Assembly: GCA_050184115.1 (NCBI GenBank) | Contig: JBFXAQ010000014.1 | Span: forward strand, 1 to 64,000 | DNA from: JACKNG01 sp050184115 | GTDB taxonomy: Bacteria; Pseudomonadota; Gammaproteobacteria; Ga0077536 | Length of the DNA stretch: 64,000 nucleotides | Direction: 5' to 3' | Shown here: piece by piece, positions 31,602 to 40,500 of the stretch | Position numbering within the stretch: position 1 is the stretch's first letter | How the letters are laid out: each line of letters begins with the position of its first letter | Notes under the pieces: generated by a model | The model's input: the letters and a program-made list of their open reading frames with translations, nothing else | Told to the model about the DNA's origin: nothing | Database searches by the model: none | Translations under genes and position numbers: made by a program

Positions 31602-32173
31602 GTGGGGCCGATCGAAGACCTCCCGGCCGAGGGCATCGACACGCCGCACGGCCGTCTCTGCAAGCCCCTCGGCGACGGCTGGCAGAGCGGGGTGCTGCTG
31701 CTGGAATTCGCTGGCGGGCCGCTGTGCGGCAACCTCGTCGGGCGCATTCCCGGTGACCTCAGCGAGCGCGCGCACCTTCCTCTACGTACCGCTCGTGCTG
31801 GTGTTCTTCGCCGGCTACACGCTGTGGGTCGCGCGCCTCAATGCCATTGCCTTCGACGGCCTCGGCCGTGCCGGGCTGAAGACGCTGTTCCTGCTCATCG
31901 TGCGGCGCCTTCGGGCCGACACGCGTCGAAGAGGTCTTGCCGAGCGAGGGCAAGCTGCTCGAACTGGCTGTGCGGGCCCAGCGCGCCGGTGTCGCGTTCC
32001 GCCCGGCGAGTTATCCCCTCGCGGTCCTGGCCGGTTTCGCAGCGCTCGTCATCGAAACGCGGGTGAGCGCGGGGGGCATGTTCCTGCTCGTCGCTGGCAG
32101 TTGCGTGGCCTGGGGCGCGACCCTCGGCTGGCTCGGACGCCGCGGCTGGCTGCCGTTCACGGAAGAAGGCTGA
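31602..32173 (+). pseudogene. Frameshifted small membrane protein gene
   Basis: Three consecutive pieces in three frames make one plausible protein. The first (from GTG 31602) reads EDLPAEGIDTPHGRLCKPLG to about 31755. The second reads RTFLYVPLVLVFFAGYTLWV to about 31900. The third reads LPSEGKLLELAVRAQRAG, then two hydrophobic segments, ending at 32173. Two +1 shifts are needed. Either the gene has decayed or two indel errors are in the assembly. The joined product would be about 190 residues with three or four membrane segments. I do not recognise the family. Confidence 0.6.
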
Positions 32174-32324
32174 TGACGACGCCCGGGCGCGCTGGCCGCG
32201 GGTCCGCCAACGGGCTAAGGTCACGAGCGGGGTGCGCCTGCGTGACTGCGCGGCGCGGGTCTGCGGCGAGCGCGCCGGATCGCGCGCACTCCAGTCAATG
32301 GTCAACGTGCGAGGGGAGACAGAC

Positions 32325-32696
32325 GTGAACTGGTATATCGAAGTCCTGAAGAAGTACGCGGTGTTCAGTGGTCGGGCCAGGCGCAAGGAATACTGGTTCT
32401 TCGTCCTGTTCAACATCATCGTGAGCGTGGTGCTGTCGGTCATCGACGGCGTGACGGGAACGCTCGATACCGAAGGTGGCGTCGGTCTCCTCAGCGGCCT
32501 CTACACGCTCGCGGTCATCGTGCCCAGCATCGCTGTCGGCATCCGTCGCCTGCATGACATCGGCCGCTCCGGCTGGTGGTTGTTGATCGTCCTGGTGCCC
32601 TTGATTGGCGCCCTGGTCCTGCTCTTCTTCGCCGTGCAGGACAGCCAGCCCGGCAGCAACGAGTATGGGCCGAATCCCAAGGAGGTCGCGGACTGA
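32325..32696 (+). CDS. DUF805 family inner-membrane protein
   Basis: A 123-residue protein with the full DUF805 pattern: NWYIEVLKKYAVFSGRARRK, EYWFFVLFN, and IRRLHDIGRSGWW, with four hydrophobic segments. A GTG at 32325 gives the canonical N-terminus and is preceded by GAGGGGAG at good spacing; an ATG at 32298 would add nine residues and place this RBS inside the coding sequence. Function of the family is unknown. Confidence 0.9.
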   Translation: MNWYIEVLKKYAVFSGRARRKEYWFFVLFNIIVSVVLSVIDGVTGTLDTEGGVGLLSGLYTLAVIVPSIAVGIRRLHDIGRSGWWLLIVLVPLIGALVLLFFAVQDSQPGSNEYGPNPKEVAD

Positions 32697-32718
32697 CGGC
32701 CGTGCCGCTGCGGCGCGA

Positions 32719-33843
32719 CTAGGGACGCGTCGCGCCCAGAGACCGTTCGGCCGGGGTGGCGAGATCGCGATCCCAGGCCGTGAGCCGGGGCGCGATGTGA
32801 CGGAACCACAGTGGCGGCACGAGCACCAGCGGCAAGGTGGCGAGATAACCGAGTGGCAACCTCGGCGCACTGTCGCTGGCGTGGAGTTCGGGGTAGTGCA
32901 CACCAGCCCGGCTGTGATGGTCCGCGTGCCAGGGCAGGTTGAACAGCGCGGCATGGCTGAAGGCGCTGATCGAGTCCCAGGCGTGGCGGGGTTCGATCGG
33001 GGTACCCGCTACGCGGACCAGGCCGTAGTGCTCCATGTAATTGAGTGCTTCGAGCAGCAGCTTGTTCCAGGCCGAGGCGAGCAGGAACCAGCCGAGCGCA
33101 CCGATGCCGCCAGCCCACAGGAAGCCGCCGGCCACCGCCAGGGCGCGCAGGAAGCCGCGCAGCACGCGGTTGTCGACGACGCGCGCGACGGGTTTGCGGC
33201 TGGCGAGGCGGGCACGCTCGATGCGCCAGGCCTGGGCAACCTGGCCGAGGCTCGAACGCAGGTAGAAGCGGTAGACGTTCTCACCACGCCGCGCGGTGGC
33301 CGGGTCGGCCGGCGTGCCGACCTCGCGGTGATGGCCCTGCACGTGCGCCACCTCCAGACTGCTGTTGAAGGCCAGCGCCAGCAGCCAGCGGCCGACCGCG
33401 AGGGCCAGCGGATCACGCGTGCGGTGGACCAGTTCGTGGGCCGTCAGGATGCCGGCCATGGCGATGGCGAGCGCGAACGACCAGGTGCCGCCGAGCCGAT
33501 CGAGGGCATTGCTGGCATCGCGCGCCCCCAGGCAATCGTAGCCGCTCGCAACTTGGCAGGTGGCGCCGAAGCCGAGCAGGTCGGCATCGGCCAGCGACCA
33601 GGCGTAGACCAGGGTCAGCAGGGTGACCGTCGGCAGGAGGCTGTAGAGCGCGAGGTCGAGCAACGCACGATGGGCGTAACGCGGCGGCCGCGGCGCAACC
33701 GCGCTACTGAGGACGTCGCCGCCGATCCAGACCACGACGCCTGCAACCAGCCCGCTCCATGCCCAGGAACCGCCCATGAGCAGGCCGAGCATGGTCGCCG
33801 CGACCAGCAGATGGGTGCCGAAGTAGCGCAGGTAGGCGCGCAT
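32719..33843 (-). CDS. AlkB-type membrane di-iron monooxygenase
   Basis: A 374-residue integral membrane oxygenase with all the histidine boxes of alkane 1-monooxygenases: HELVHRTRD, HVQGHHREVGTPADPATARR, NYMEHYGL and LPWHADHHSRAGVHYP. Six or so hydrophobic segments surround them. The family hydroxylates terminal carbons of alkanes or methyl groups using rubredoxin; no rubredoxin gene is adjacent. XylM-like activity on aromatics is possible. It is followed on the same strand by nothing and preceded by the SMR pair. Confidence 0.9.
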   Translation of the reverse strand: MRAYLRYFGTHLLVAATMLGLLMGGSWAWSGLVAGVVVWIGGDVLSSAVAPRPPRYAHRALLDLALYSLLPTVTLLTLVYAWSLADADLLGFGATCQVASGYDCLGARDASNALDRLGGTWSFALAIAMAGILTAHELVHRTRDPLALAVGRWLLALAFNSSLEVAHVQGHHREVGTPADPATARRGENVYRFYLRSSLGQVAQAWRIERARLASRKPVARVVDNRVLRGFLRALAVAGGFLWAGGIGALGWFLLASAWNKLLLEALNYMEHYGLVRVAGTPIEPRHAWDSISAFSHAALFNLPWHADHHSRAGVHYPELHASDSAPRLPLGYLATLPLVLVPPLWFRHIAPRLTAWDRDLATPAERSLGATRP

Positions 33844-33854
33844 CGTCGCGCCGT

Positions 33855-34193
33855 TCAGGACGCGGTCCCGCCGGCGGCGGGCAGGTTGAGCAGGACCACG
33901 CCGGCGACGACGCAGGCGATACCGGCGATCTTGTAGCGGTGGACGCGTTCGCCGAGCAGGGCGATGCCGAGCAGGGCGGCTCCCGCCGTGCCGCCGCCGG
34001 CCCAGACCGGGTAGACGCTGCTGACCGGCAGCACGAGCAGCGCGCGACTGATCAGCCAGAAGGCGAGCGCAAAGGTCACGAGCGCACCGATGGCCGGCAG
34101 CGGGCGGGTGAAACCGTCGCTCCGGCGCAGCAGCAACGCCGCCGTGACCTCGGCCGCAATGGCGCCGCCGACGAGCAGCCAGGCGCCGGTCAT
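33855..34193 (-). CDS. SMR-family efflux protein, subunit B
   Basis: A 112-residue four-helix small multidrug resistance protein. The membrane-embedded carboxylate is in AIAAEVTAALLL (about Glu15), and the VYPVWAGGGTAGAALLGI motif of helix 3 is conserved. It forms a tandem pair with a second SMR gene 21 bp upstream, the arrangement of heterodimeric SMR exporters such as EbrAB. Confidence 0.9.
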   Translation of the reverse strand: MTGAWLLVGGAIAAEVTAALLLRRSDGFTRPLPAIGALVTFALAFWLISRALLVLPVSSVYPVWAGGGTAGAALLGIALLGERVHRYKIAGIACVVAGVVLLNLPAAGGTAS

Positions 34194-34214
34194 GGCGAAC
34201 GGGTTCCGCGTGTT

Positions 34215-34592
34215 TCAGCAACCACAGGCTTTCTCGGCGACGCGATTGATGAGCACCACGCCGGCGAGTACGAGGGCGACGCCCGCGCCTTTGACCAGCG
34301 TCAGCGGTTCGCCGAGCCAGGCGACGCCGAGCACGGCCACGCCGACCGTGCCGCCACCCGCCCACACCGGGTAGGCGATGCTCACCGGCAGCGCACGCAT
34401 GACGCGGGCCACGATCACCAGCGCGGCGCCGAAGGCGGCCAGCGCGAAGAGTGTCGGCAGCGTGCGCGTGAAGCCGGCGCTGAAGCGCAGTCCCAGCGCG
34501 CCGGCGGTCTCGCCGGCGACGGCGAGACCGAGCAGGGCCCAAGCCCAAGCGGGGCCCTGGGCGGGCCGCCGGTCCAGTGTGATCGATTCCAT
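34215..34592 (-). CDS. SMR-family efflux protein, subunit A
   Basis: A 125-residue SMR protein with the conserved Glu in GLAVAGETAGALGLRF and YPVWAGGGTVGVAVLGV. It has an N-terminal extension of about 15 residues and ends with a Cys-containing tail (EKACGC). It is the first gene of the SMR-SMR-AlkB-like run on the minus strand. An inverted repeat just upstream (34607-34626) is a likely operator for the nearby ArsR regulator. Confidence 0.9.
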   Translation of the reverse strand: MESITLDRRPAQGPAWAWALLGLAVAGETAGALGLRFSAGFTRTLPTLFALAAFGAALVIVARVMRALPVSIAYPVWAGGGTVGVAVLGVAWLGEPLTLVKGAGVALVLAGVVLINRVAEKACGC

Positions 34593-34606
34593 GGAGCCGC
34601 GCTTAC

Positions 34607-34626
34607 ATTTTCGATAATTCGAAAAT
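34607..34626. promoter_or_regulatory. Inverted repeat (putative ArsR-type operator) before the SMR pair
   Basis: ATTTTCGA-TAAT-TCGAAAAT is a perfect 8-bp inverted repeat with a 4-bp spacer, 14 bp upstream of the first SMR gene. AT-rich TTCGAA-like dyads are typical ArsR-family operators, and the next gene upstream encodes an ArsR protein. A looser TTC-TC-GAA dyad occurs near 35165-35175 before the ArsR gene itself. Confidence 0.6.
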
Positions 34627-34773
34627 ATTAACAGACGAAACGGGGAAATCCAGGCTGGTACGTATTTCGCCCGCGCAGCGGTCACCGGACGCCGGGCGGG
34701 CCGGCCGGGCGGCCGGTCGAGGGGGCGCCGCGCGGAATGGCAATCGCCGGGACCGGCGCGCGGGACTCGTGGG

Positions 34774-35136
34774 TCAGCGCTTGCCCTTGCGCAGCATCCG
34801 TAGATCGCCTTCCAACGCCTCGTGCAGGTCGTGGTTGTCGAGCTCGTAGTAGACCTGCTTGCCGTCGTTGGTGGTGCTCAACCAGCCACGGTCCTTGAGT
34901 TGCTTGAGCTGCTGTGAGGTGGCGGCGAAGCTGAGCCCGAGGAGGCTGGCGATGTCGCCGACGCACAGGGGGCCGACGCGGCCGAGCGCGAGCAGGATCT
35001 TGATGCGCACCGGATTGGCGATGAGCTTGTAGAGCTCCGCCATGCGCGGCAGAACCTCGGCGTCCTGCTCCAGCTTGCGCGCGGCGCGCGCTACTGCGCG
35101 TTCGTCGCGCACGACGATGTTGGGCGTGGAGGGCAT
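34774..35136 (-). CDS. ArsR-family transcriptional regulator
   Basis: A 120-residue winged-helix regulator: ELYKLIANPVRIKILLALGR (helix 1-2), PLCVGDIASLLGLSFAATSQ and QLKQLKDRGWLS (recognition helix), and a wing with GKQVYYELDN. Only one cysteine lies in the classical metal site (LCVGD instead of ELCVCD), so metal sensing is uncertain and another ligand is possible. It probably represses the SMR exporters downstream on the same strand. Confidence 0.9.
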   Translation of the reverse strand: MPSTPNIVVRDERAVARAARKLEQDAEVLPRMAELYKLIANPVRIKILLALGRVGPLCVGDIASLLGLSFAATSQQLKQLKDRGWLSTTNDGKQVYYELDNHDLHEALEGDLRMLRKGKR

Positions 35137-35361
35137 GCGGCCACCAGTGTTCTGCAGGTGGCATATTCTCGAACTTTTCTTCGCCCCGCGCACGGTGTGC
35201 GCGGGGCAGTGCGATGTCGTGGCCGTCGCCCTGGATGTGGCCGTGCGCAATGAGCGTGGTGATCGCCGTCGACCCCGCCGACGTATCGACATACATGCGT
35301 TTGCCGCCTGCTCCACGCGGCGGCGATAATCGCTCCGCCCCGATACCGAGCCCGTGCCGAC

Positions 35362-36318
35362 GTGACCACCGGAGACCTCCACCGCTTTTCCTTCGACGGC
35401 CTGCCGGTTCGCGGCGCGCTGGTGCGCCTGACGTCGAGCTGGCAGGAGGCCTTGCGTCGCCGCGCCACGGTGGGCGCGTTTCCACCCGCCGTGCGCCACC
35501 TGCTCGGCGAGATGTCGGCTGCCGGTGCGCTGATGCAATCGGCGATCAAGTTCGACGGCGCCCTGGTGCTGCAACTCAAGGGCGACGGCCCGTTGCGCAT
35601 GGCGGTGGCGGAAGTGAGCTCGGCGCTCAGCTTCCGCGCCACCGCGCAGGTCGTCGCCACCATCGAGGGCGCGCCCGAACTCGGCGCCATGGTCAACGTC
35701 GACGGCGGCGGTCGCTGCGCCATCACCCTCGATCCGCGCGACCGGCCGGCCGGCAAGCTGCCCTACCAGGGTATCGTGCCGCTGGAGGACGCCAGCGGCG
35801 CGTCGCTGCGCCGATTGTCCGATGCGCTCGAGTTCTACATGCTGCAGTCCGAACAGCTCGCCACCCGTTTCGTGCTTGCCGCCAACGACGAGATTGCCGC
35901 CGGGCTCATGCTGCAACACATGCCGCCGGGCGCCGACGCCGAGCGCCACGAGCGACCCGATCCGCACCGACCGCACGCCGAGTTCGAGCGCCTTGCCACG
36001 CTCGGCGCGAGTCTCACCGCCGAGGAGCTGCTCGGACTGCCGCCGGCCGACATCCTGCGCCGGCTGTTCTGGGCCGAACAGCTGCGCCAGTACGAACCGC
36101 GCGACGTCGCCTTCGCCTGCTCGTGCAGCCGCGCGCGCGTCCAGGGCATGCTGGTCGGGCTCGGGCGGGCGGAGGTCGAGGACATCATCGCCGAACGCGG
36201 CGAGGTCGAGGTCGGTTGCGACTTCTGCGGCGAGCATTACCGTTTCGATGCCGTCGATGTCGGCGGACTGTTCACGCCCGCGCGCGATCAGCCGGGTTCC
36301 ACCGATACGATGCAATAG
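35362..36318 (+). CDS. hslO: Hsp33 redox-regulated chaperone
   Basis: A 318-residue Hsp33. The N-terminal substrate-binding domain begins with LHRFSFDGLPVRGALVRL, and the C-terminal redox switch has the four zinc cysteines as FACSCSR (CxC) and GCDFCGEHY (CxxC). Oxidation releases zinc and activates holdase activity. The GTG start at 35362 gives the standard N-terminus. Length is slightly above the usual 290. Confidence 0.95.
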   Translation: MTTGDLHRFSFDGLPVRGALVRLTSSWQEALRRRATVGAFPPAVRHLLGEMSAAGALMQSAIKFDGALVLQLKGDGPLRMAVAEVSSALSFRATAQVVATIEGAPELGAMVNVDGGGRCAITLDPRDRPAGKLPYQGIVPLEDASGASLRRLSDALEFYMLQSEQLATRFVLAANDEIAAGLMLQHMPPGADAERHERPDPHRPHAEFERLATLGASLTAEELLGLPPADILRRLFWAEQLRQYEPRDVAFACSCSRARVQGMLVGLGRAEVEDIIAERGEVEVGCDFCGEHYRFDAVDVGGLFTPARDQPGSTDTMQ

Positions 36319-36321
36319 ACC

Positions 36322-36762
36322 ATGACGACGATCTTCCTCGCGCTGGCCGCCGCGCGCGTGGCGTGGCGGGCCGGGCGCGGCCTCCTGCTCGCATTCGCCG
36401 CCGTCCTGCTGGCCGTACCCGCCGGCGCCGCCATCACTCCCGATTTTTCCGCTTACGTCACGGTCGCCAGCGAAGCGCTGGCGCCGGGCAAGGTCGCCGG
36501 CACGGTGCGCAACATCAGCGGCGGGCCGCTGCGCGGCGTCGTGCTGCGGGTGCGCCACGAATGGCGCTGGTCGGGGCTCGACGGCGCCAAGGGCGGCAGC
36601 CTGGTCGAGACCCGCCGGGTGACGCTCGGCGAGCTGGTGCTGCCGGGCGATTTCGCCGGCTTTGCCTCCATCCACGAACCCGGCGCGCGGGTGCCGGCGC
36701 ATGCGCGCTACACCCACGATGTGACGGTCCTCGAACTGACCACCGTCGGCCTCGCGCCGTGA
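36322..36762 (+). CDS. Secreted protein of unknown function
   Basis: A 146-residue protein starting 3 bp after the Hsp33 stop. Residues 20-38 form a signal-peptide hydrophobic core with a likely cleavage after VPAGA. The mature part is beta-rich (VAGTVRNISGGPLRGVVLRV) and resembles the FxLYD-like immunoglobulin fold seen in periplasmic proteins. No catalytic motif is seen. Confidence 0.75.
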   Translation: MTTIFLALAAARVAWRAGRGLLLAFAAVLLAVPAGAAITPDFSAYVTVASEALAPGKVAGTVRNISGGPLRGVVLRVRHEWRWSGLDGAKGGSLVETRRVTLGELVLPGDFAGFASIHEPGARVPAHARYTHDVTVLELTTVGLAP

Positions 36763-36775
36763 CCGTCGCGCGCGT

Positions 36776-38143
36776 ATGAAGCTGTCGCTGCGCGAACTGA
36801 CCGCGTTCGGCCTGCTCAGCGTGCCCCTGTCGACTGGCGGCCTGCCGCTGGTGCTCTATCTCACGCCCTTCTATGCCCGCGAACTCGGTGTCGGTCTCGC
36901 CTCGATCGGCCTGGTGCTGACCCTGGTGCGGATCACCGACGTCGTCACCGATCCCCTCATCGGCGCCTTGTCCGACCGCACGCCGGCGCGCTTCGGTCGC
37001 CGCAGCCTGTGGATCGCGCTCGGCCTGCCGGTGATGGCGGCGGCGACCTGGGCGGTGTTCGTGCCTCCGGCGTCACCGGGGCCACTCTACCTGTTCGTCG
37101 CGGTCGCCCTGCTCTACTTCGGCTGGACCCTGATCGGCATCCCGCTGTCGGCCTGGGTAGCCGAAATCTCGGAGGACTATCACGAGCGTTCGCGCATCAG
37201 CGGCGCGCGCATCTGGGGCGGACTGCTCGGCTCGGTCCTCGCCATCGTCGCGCCGCTGGTCGTCGTTAGCCTCGCCGCGGCCGGACTGGAGAGGTTCGCC
37301 GCCGACGGTCCGGACAGTCTCGCACCAACCCTGCGCCTGCTGGCCTGCGTGACCATCGCCCTGCTGGTGATCGCGGTGCCGTGGTTGCTCGTCACGGTGC
37401 GCCAGCCGGATTTCGCACGACCCGGCCAGGCTGACCTGCGCGGCGGTTTCAGGCTCGTGCTCGGCAACCGCGCCTTCATGCGACTGCTCGCCTCCGGCAT
37501 GTGTGCCGCGATCGGTTGGAACTCCATCAACACCCTGTTCGTGTTCTTCGCCACGCAATACCTCGGCGCGGCGCAGAACGAGTGGCCGATCATCGTACTG
37601 GTCTACCTCGTTGCGCAGCTCATCGGTACGCCGGTCATCGTGCGGCTCGCGCCGCGCTTCGAGAAGCACCGCATGCTGGCGGTGCTGTCGCTGACACAGA
37701 TCGCGATCTTTTCGCTCGTGCTGGTGATGCCACCTGGGCACTGGCAGCTCTACACCCTGCTCAACGTCTTTACCGGCCTGCTCGCGCCGGTGGTGCCAAT
37801 CCTGGCCCCGTCGATGGCAGCCGACGTCATCGACGAGGACATGCTGGTCTCGGGCCAGCAACGCGGCGCCTTGTTCATGGCGCTGTGGGGCATGGCCGAC
37901 AAGCTCGCCGTCGGCATCGCCGCGGGTATCGCGCTGCCGCTGGTGGCGGCGCTCGGTTTCGACCCCGCCGGCACGAACGACCCGGCGGGGCTGCGCGCGC
38001 TGCACCTGTCGTTCTGCCTCGTGCCGGAACTCTTCTTCGTCGCCTCGGTGGCCTTCATCTGGAACTACCCGCTGACGCGTGCACGGCACGCCGAAGTGCG
38101 TGCGGCGCTGCTCGCGCGGCGGCTGGCGCAACCGGCGAACTGA
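36776..38143 (+). CDS. MFS transporter, GPH (glycoside/cation symporter) type
   Basis: A 455-residue 12-helix permease. The loop DPLIGALSDRTPARFGRR is the signature of the MelB-like GPH family, with WVAEISEDYHERSRISGAR and further conserved positions in the second half. Family members carry sugars, but related catabolic clusters use them for steroids or sugar derivatives, so substrate is open. It is 14 bp after the secreted protein gene. Confidence 0.88.
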   Translation: MKLSLRELTAFGLLSVPLSTGGLPLVLYLTPFYARELGVGLASIGLVLTLVRITDVVTDPLIGALSDRTPARFGRRSLWIALGLPVMAAATWAVFVPPASPGPLYLFVAVALLYFGWTLIGIPLSAWVAEISEDYHERSRISGARIWGGLLGSVLAIVAPLVVVSLAAAGLERFAADGPDSLAPTLRLLACVTIALLVIAVPWLLVTVRQPDFARPGQADLRGGFRLVLGNRAFMRLLASGMCAAIGWNSINTLFVFFATQYLGAAQNEWPIIVLVYLVAQLIGTPVIVRLAPRFEKHRMLAVLSLTQIAIFSLVLVMPPGHWQLYTLLNVFTGLLAPVVPILAPSMAADVIDEDMLVSGQQRGALFMALWGMADKLAVGIAAGIALPLVAALGFDPAGTNDPAGLRALHLSFCLVPELFFVASVAFIWNYPLTRARHAEVRAALLARRLAQPAN

Positions 38144-38238
38144 GCGACCGGCGCCGTGCGCCAGGGCACGGCGGCAAGTACACTGTCGCCCTGCGCCGCG
38201 CTGCCGTTGCGCGGCACCACGACATATCGAACGAGACC

Positions 38239-39132
38239 ATGAGCGCAGCCACGCCCGGACCGACCTCGCACAGCTATTTTTCGCAGCGCCTGCGCCTGCA
38301 CTACGTGGACTGGGGCAATCCCGACGCACCACCACTGCTTCTGCTCCACGGCGGGCGCGATCACTGCCGTAACTGGGACTGGGTGGCCGAGGCATTGCGC
38401 GACGACTGGCACATCATCGCGCCGGACCTGCGCGGGCATGGCGACAGCGAGTGGTCGGCCGACGGCCACTACCCGATGGAGTGCTACATCTACGATCTCG
38501 CCCAGCTCATCCACCAGCAACAGCTTGCGCCTGTGACGATCGTCGCCCATTCGCTCGGCGGCAACATCGCGCTGCGCTACACCGGCTGCTATCCCGACAC
38601 CGTACGCCGCCTCGTCGCCATCGAGGGTCTCGGCTTCTCGCCGGCCAAGCTCGCCGAGCGCGACGCGATCGGACTCGACGAGCGCCTGCGCGACTGGATC
38701 GACGACAAGCGCCAGCTCGCCGGCCGCCTGCCGCGGCGTTACGCCTCGATCGAGGAGGCCTACCAGCGCATGCAGGAAGAGAACAAGCATCTCTCGCCAG
38801 CCCGCGCGCGGCACCTCACCATCCACGGCGTCAACCAGAACGAGGACGGCACGTATTCGTGGAAGTTCGACAACTACGTGCGCTCGTGGCCGGCCTATGA
38901 CATGCCGCAGGCGGACGTCGAGCGCCTGTGGCGCAACATCACCTGCCCGACCCTGCTGCTCTACGGCAACGAGAGCTTCGCGTCCAATCCGGCGGAGGAC
39001 GGCCGCGCGCGGCATTTCACGAACGCGCGCATCGAGACCATCGAAAACGCCGGGCACTGGCTGCACCACGACCAGTTCGAGCGCTTCATGGAACTGGTGC
39101 AGGACTTCATCGCCGCCGGTGACGCGCGCTGA
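38239..39132 (+). CDS. Alpha/beta hydrolase
   Basis: A 297-residue hydrolase: LLLLHGGRDHCRNWDWVA (oxyanion loop), DLRGHGDSEWS, nucleophile in VAHSLGGNIALRY (about residue 100), and the catalytic His in NAGHWLHHDQ near the C-terminus. The residue after the PTLLLYGNES strand may supply the acid. Similar to meta-cleavage hydrolases and epoxide hydrolases. The substrate is unknown. Confidence 0.9.
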   Translation: MSAATPGPTSHSYFSQRLRLHYVDWGNPDAPPLLLLHGGRDHCRNWDWVAEALRDDWHIIAPDLRGHGDSEWSADGHYPMECYIYDLAQLIHQQQLAPVTIVAHSLGGNIALRYTGCYPDTVRRLVAIEGLGFSPAKLAERDAIGLDERLRDWIDDKRQLAGRLPRRYASIEEAYQRMQEENKHLSPARARHLTIHGVNQNEDGTYSWKFDNYVRSWPAYDMPQADVERLWRNITCPTLLLYGNESFASNPAEDGRARHFTNARIETIENAGHWLHHDQFERFMELVQDFIAAGDAR

Positions 39133-39166
39133 ACGACTGCGGCGCGGGCGAGTGGGGTGGGCGAGT

Positions 39167-39234
39167 GGGGTCAGACCCCGAAGCTCAAGGGTTTGTTTCA
39201 GCGAGACTATCTGTTGACGACGGGGTCTGACCCC
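39167..39234. repeat. Dimeric GGGGTCAGACCCC repeat, copy 5
   Basis: The fifth 68-bp dimer, alone in the 173-bp gap between the hydrolase and the acyl-CoA dehydrogenase pair. Same two 13-bp palindromes and 42-bp centre as the copies at 4.5-14.2 kb, with an unrelated centre sequence. Confidence 0.85.
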
Positions 39235-39305
39235 GACAGGTAAGTGGTTGATTGAGGTTTGTCGGGGCGGGAGCGCCCGGGCAGCCGGACGGACGGAGGA
39301 CGAAG

Positions 39306-40490
39306 GTGCGAGCACTCGAGGAATTCCGCGCGCAGACGCGCGCCTGGCTGGAAGAGAACTGCCCGCCGTCGATGCGCACGCCGCTGCCTGACGAGGAGCG
39401 CGTGTGGGGCGGGCGCAACGCGACGTTCAGGCACCCCGACAGCAAGCTGTGGCTGGAGCGCGTCGCCGCGCGTGGCTGGACCGTGCCGACCTGGCCGGTC
39501 GAGTACGGCGGCGCGGGTCTCGACGCCGAGCAAGCCCAGGTACTGCGCGAGGAGATGGCCCGGCTCAAGTGCCGCCAGCCGCTCGCGTCCTTCGGTATCT
39601 GGATGCTCGGCCCGGTGCTGCTCAAGTACGGCACCGAGGCGCAGAAGCGCGAGCACCTGCCCAAGATCGCCCGCGGCGAGATCCGCTGGTGCCAGGGTTA
39701 CTCCGAACCCGGCGCCGGCTCCGACCTCGCGTCACTCAAGACGCGCTGCGAGGACCAGGGCAACCACTACCTGGTCAACGGTCAGAAGATCTGGACCTCC
39801 TACGCCAACTACGCCGACTGGATCTTCTGCCTCGTGCGCACCGATACCAGCACCAAGCACAACGGCATCTCCTTCATCCTCTTCGACATGGCGAGCGAGG
39901 GCGTGGAGACGCGCCCGATCACCCTCATCAGCGGTGCCTCGGTGTTCTGCGAGACCTTTTTCACCGACGTCCGCGTGCCCAAGGACAACCTCGTCGGCGG
40001 CCTCAACCAGGGCTGGACCATCGCCAAGGAACTGCTCCAGCACGAGCGCGGCATGATCGCCGAGATCGGTCGCACCATCGGCGGCACGGTGCCGCCGGTC
40101 GACGTCGTCGCGCAGCACTACCTGGCCGACGCCGACGGCCACATCGGCGAGCCTGCGCTGCGCGATGCCGTCGCCCGCCACGTCATGAAGGACCGCGCCT
40201 TCGGCCTCACCATTCGCCGCGCCGCGCAGGAGAGCGAAGCCGGCACGGCCTCGGGTGGCCTGTCGTCGATGTTCAAGTACTACGGTACCGAGCAGAACAA
40301 GGCCAAGTTCGAACTCATCATGAAATGCGCCGGCCACAACGCACTCGGCTGGGAGGGCGGAGGCTTCAGTGCGCAGGAACTGGAGATCTGCCGCACCTGG
40401 CTGCGCTCGAAAGGCAACTCGATCGAGGGCGGGACCTCGGAGGTGCAGTTGAACGTCATTGCCAAGCGCGTGCTCGGCCTGCCGGATTGA
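39306..40490 (+). CDS. Acyl-CoA dehydrogenase, large subunit type
   Basis: A 394-residue FAD enzyme starting at GTG 39306 after GGAGGACGAAG. It has RWCQGYSEPGAGSDLASL (flavin/substrate binding), IWTSYANYADW, and a terminal SIEGGTSEVQLNVIAKRVLG helix typical of the family. The paired gene 10 bp downstream also encodes an acyl-CoA dehydrogenase, an arrangement typical of the alpha2-beta2 dehydrogenases used for steroid side chains and other bulky acyl-CoAs. Confidence 0.92.
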   Translation: MRALEEFRAQTRAWLEENCPPSMRTPLPDEERVWGGRNATFRHPDSKLWLERVAARGWTVPTWPVEYGGAGLDAEQAQVLREEMARLKCRQPLASFGIWMLGPVLLKYGTEAQKREHLPKIARGEIRWCQGYSEPGAGSDLASLKTRCEDQGNHYLVNGQKIWTSYANYADWIFCLVRTDTSTKHNGISFILFDMASEGVETRPITLISGASVFCETFFTDVRVPKDNLVGGLNQGWTIAKELLQHERGMIAEIGRTIGGTVPPVDVVAQHYLADADGHIGEPALRDAVARHVMKDRAFGLTIRRAAQESEAGTASGGLSSMFKYYGTEQNKAKFELIMKCAGHNALGWEGGGFSAQELEICRTWLRSKGNSIEGGTSEVQLNVIAKRVLGLPD

Positions 40491-40500
40491 GGGAGAAGCG

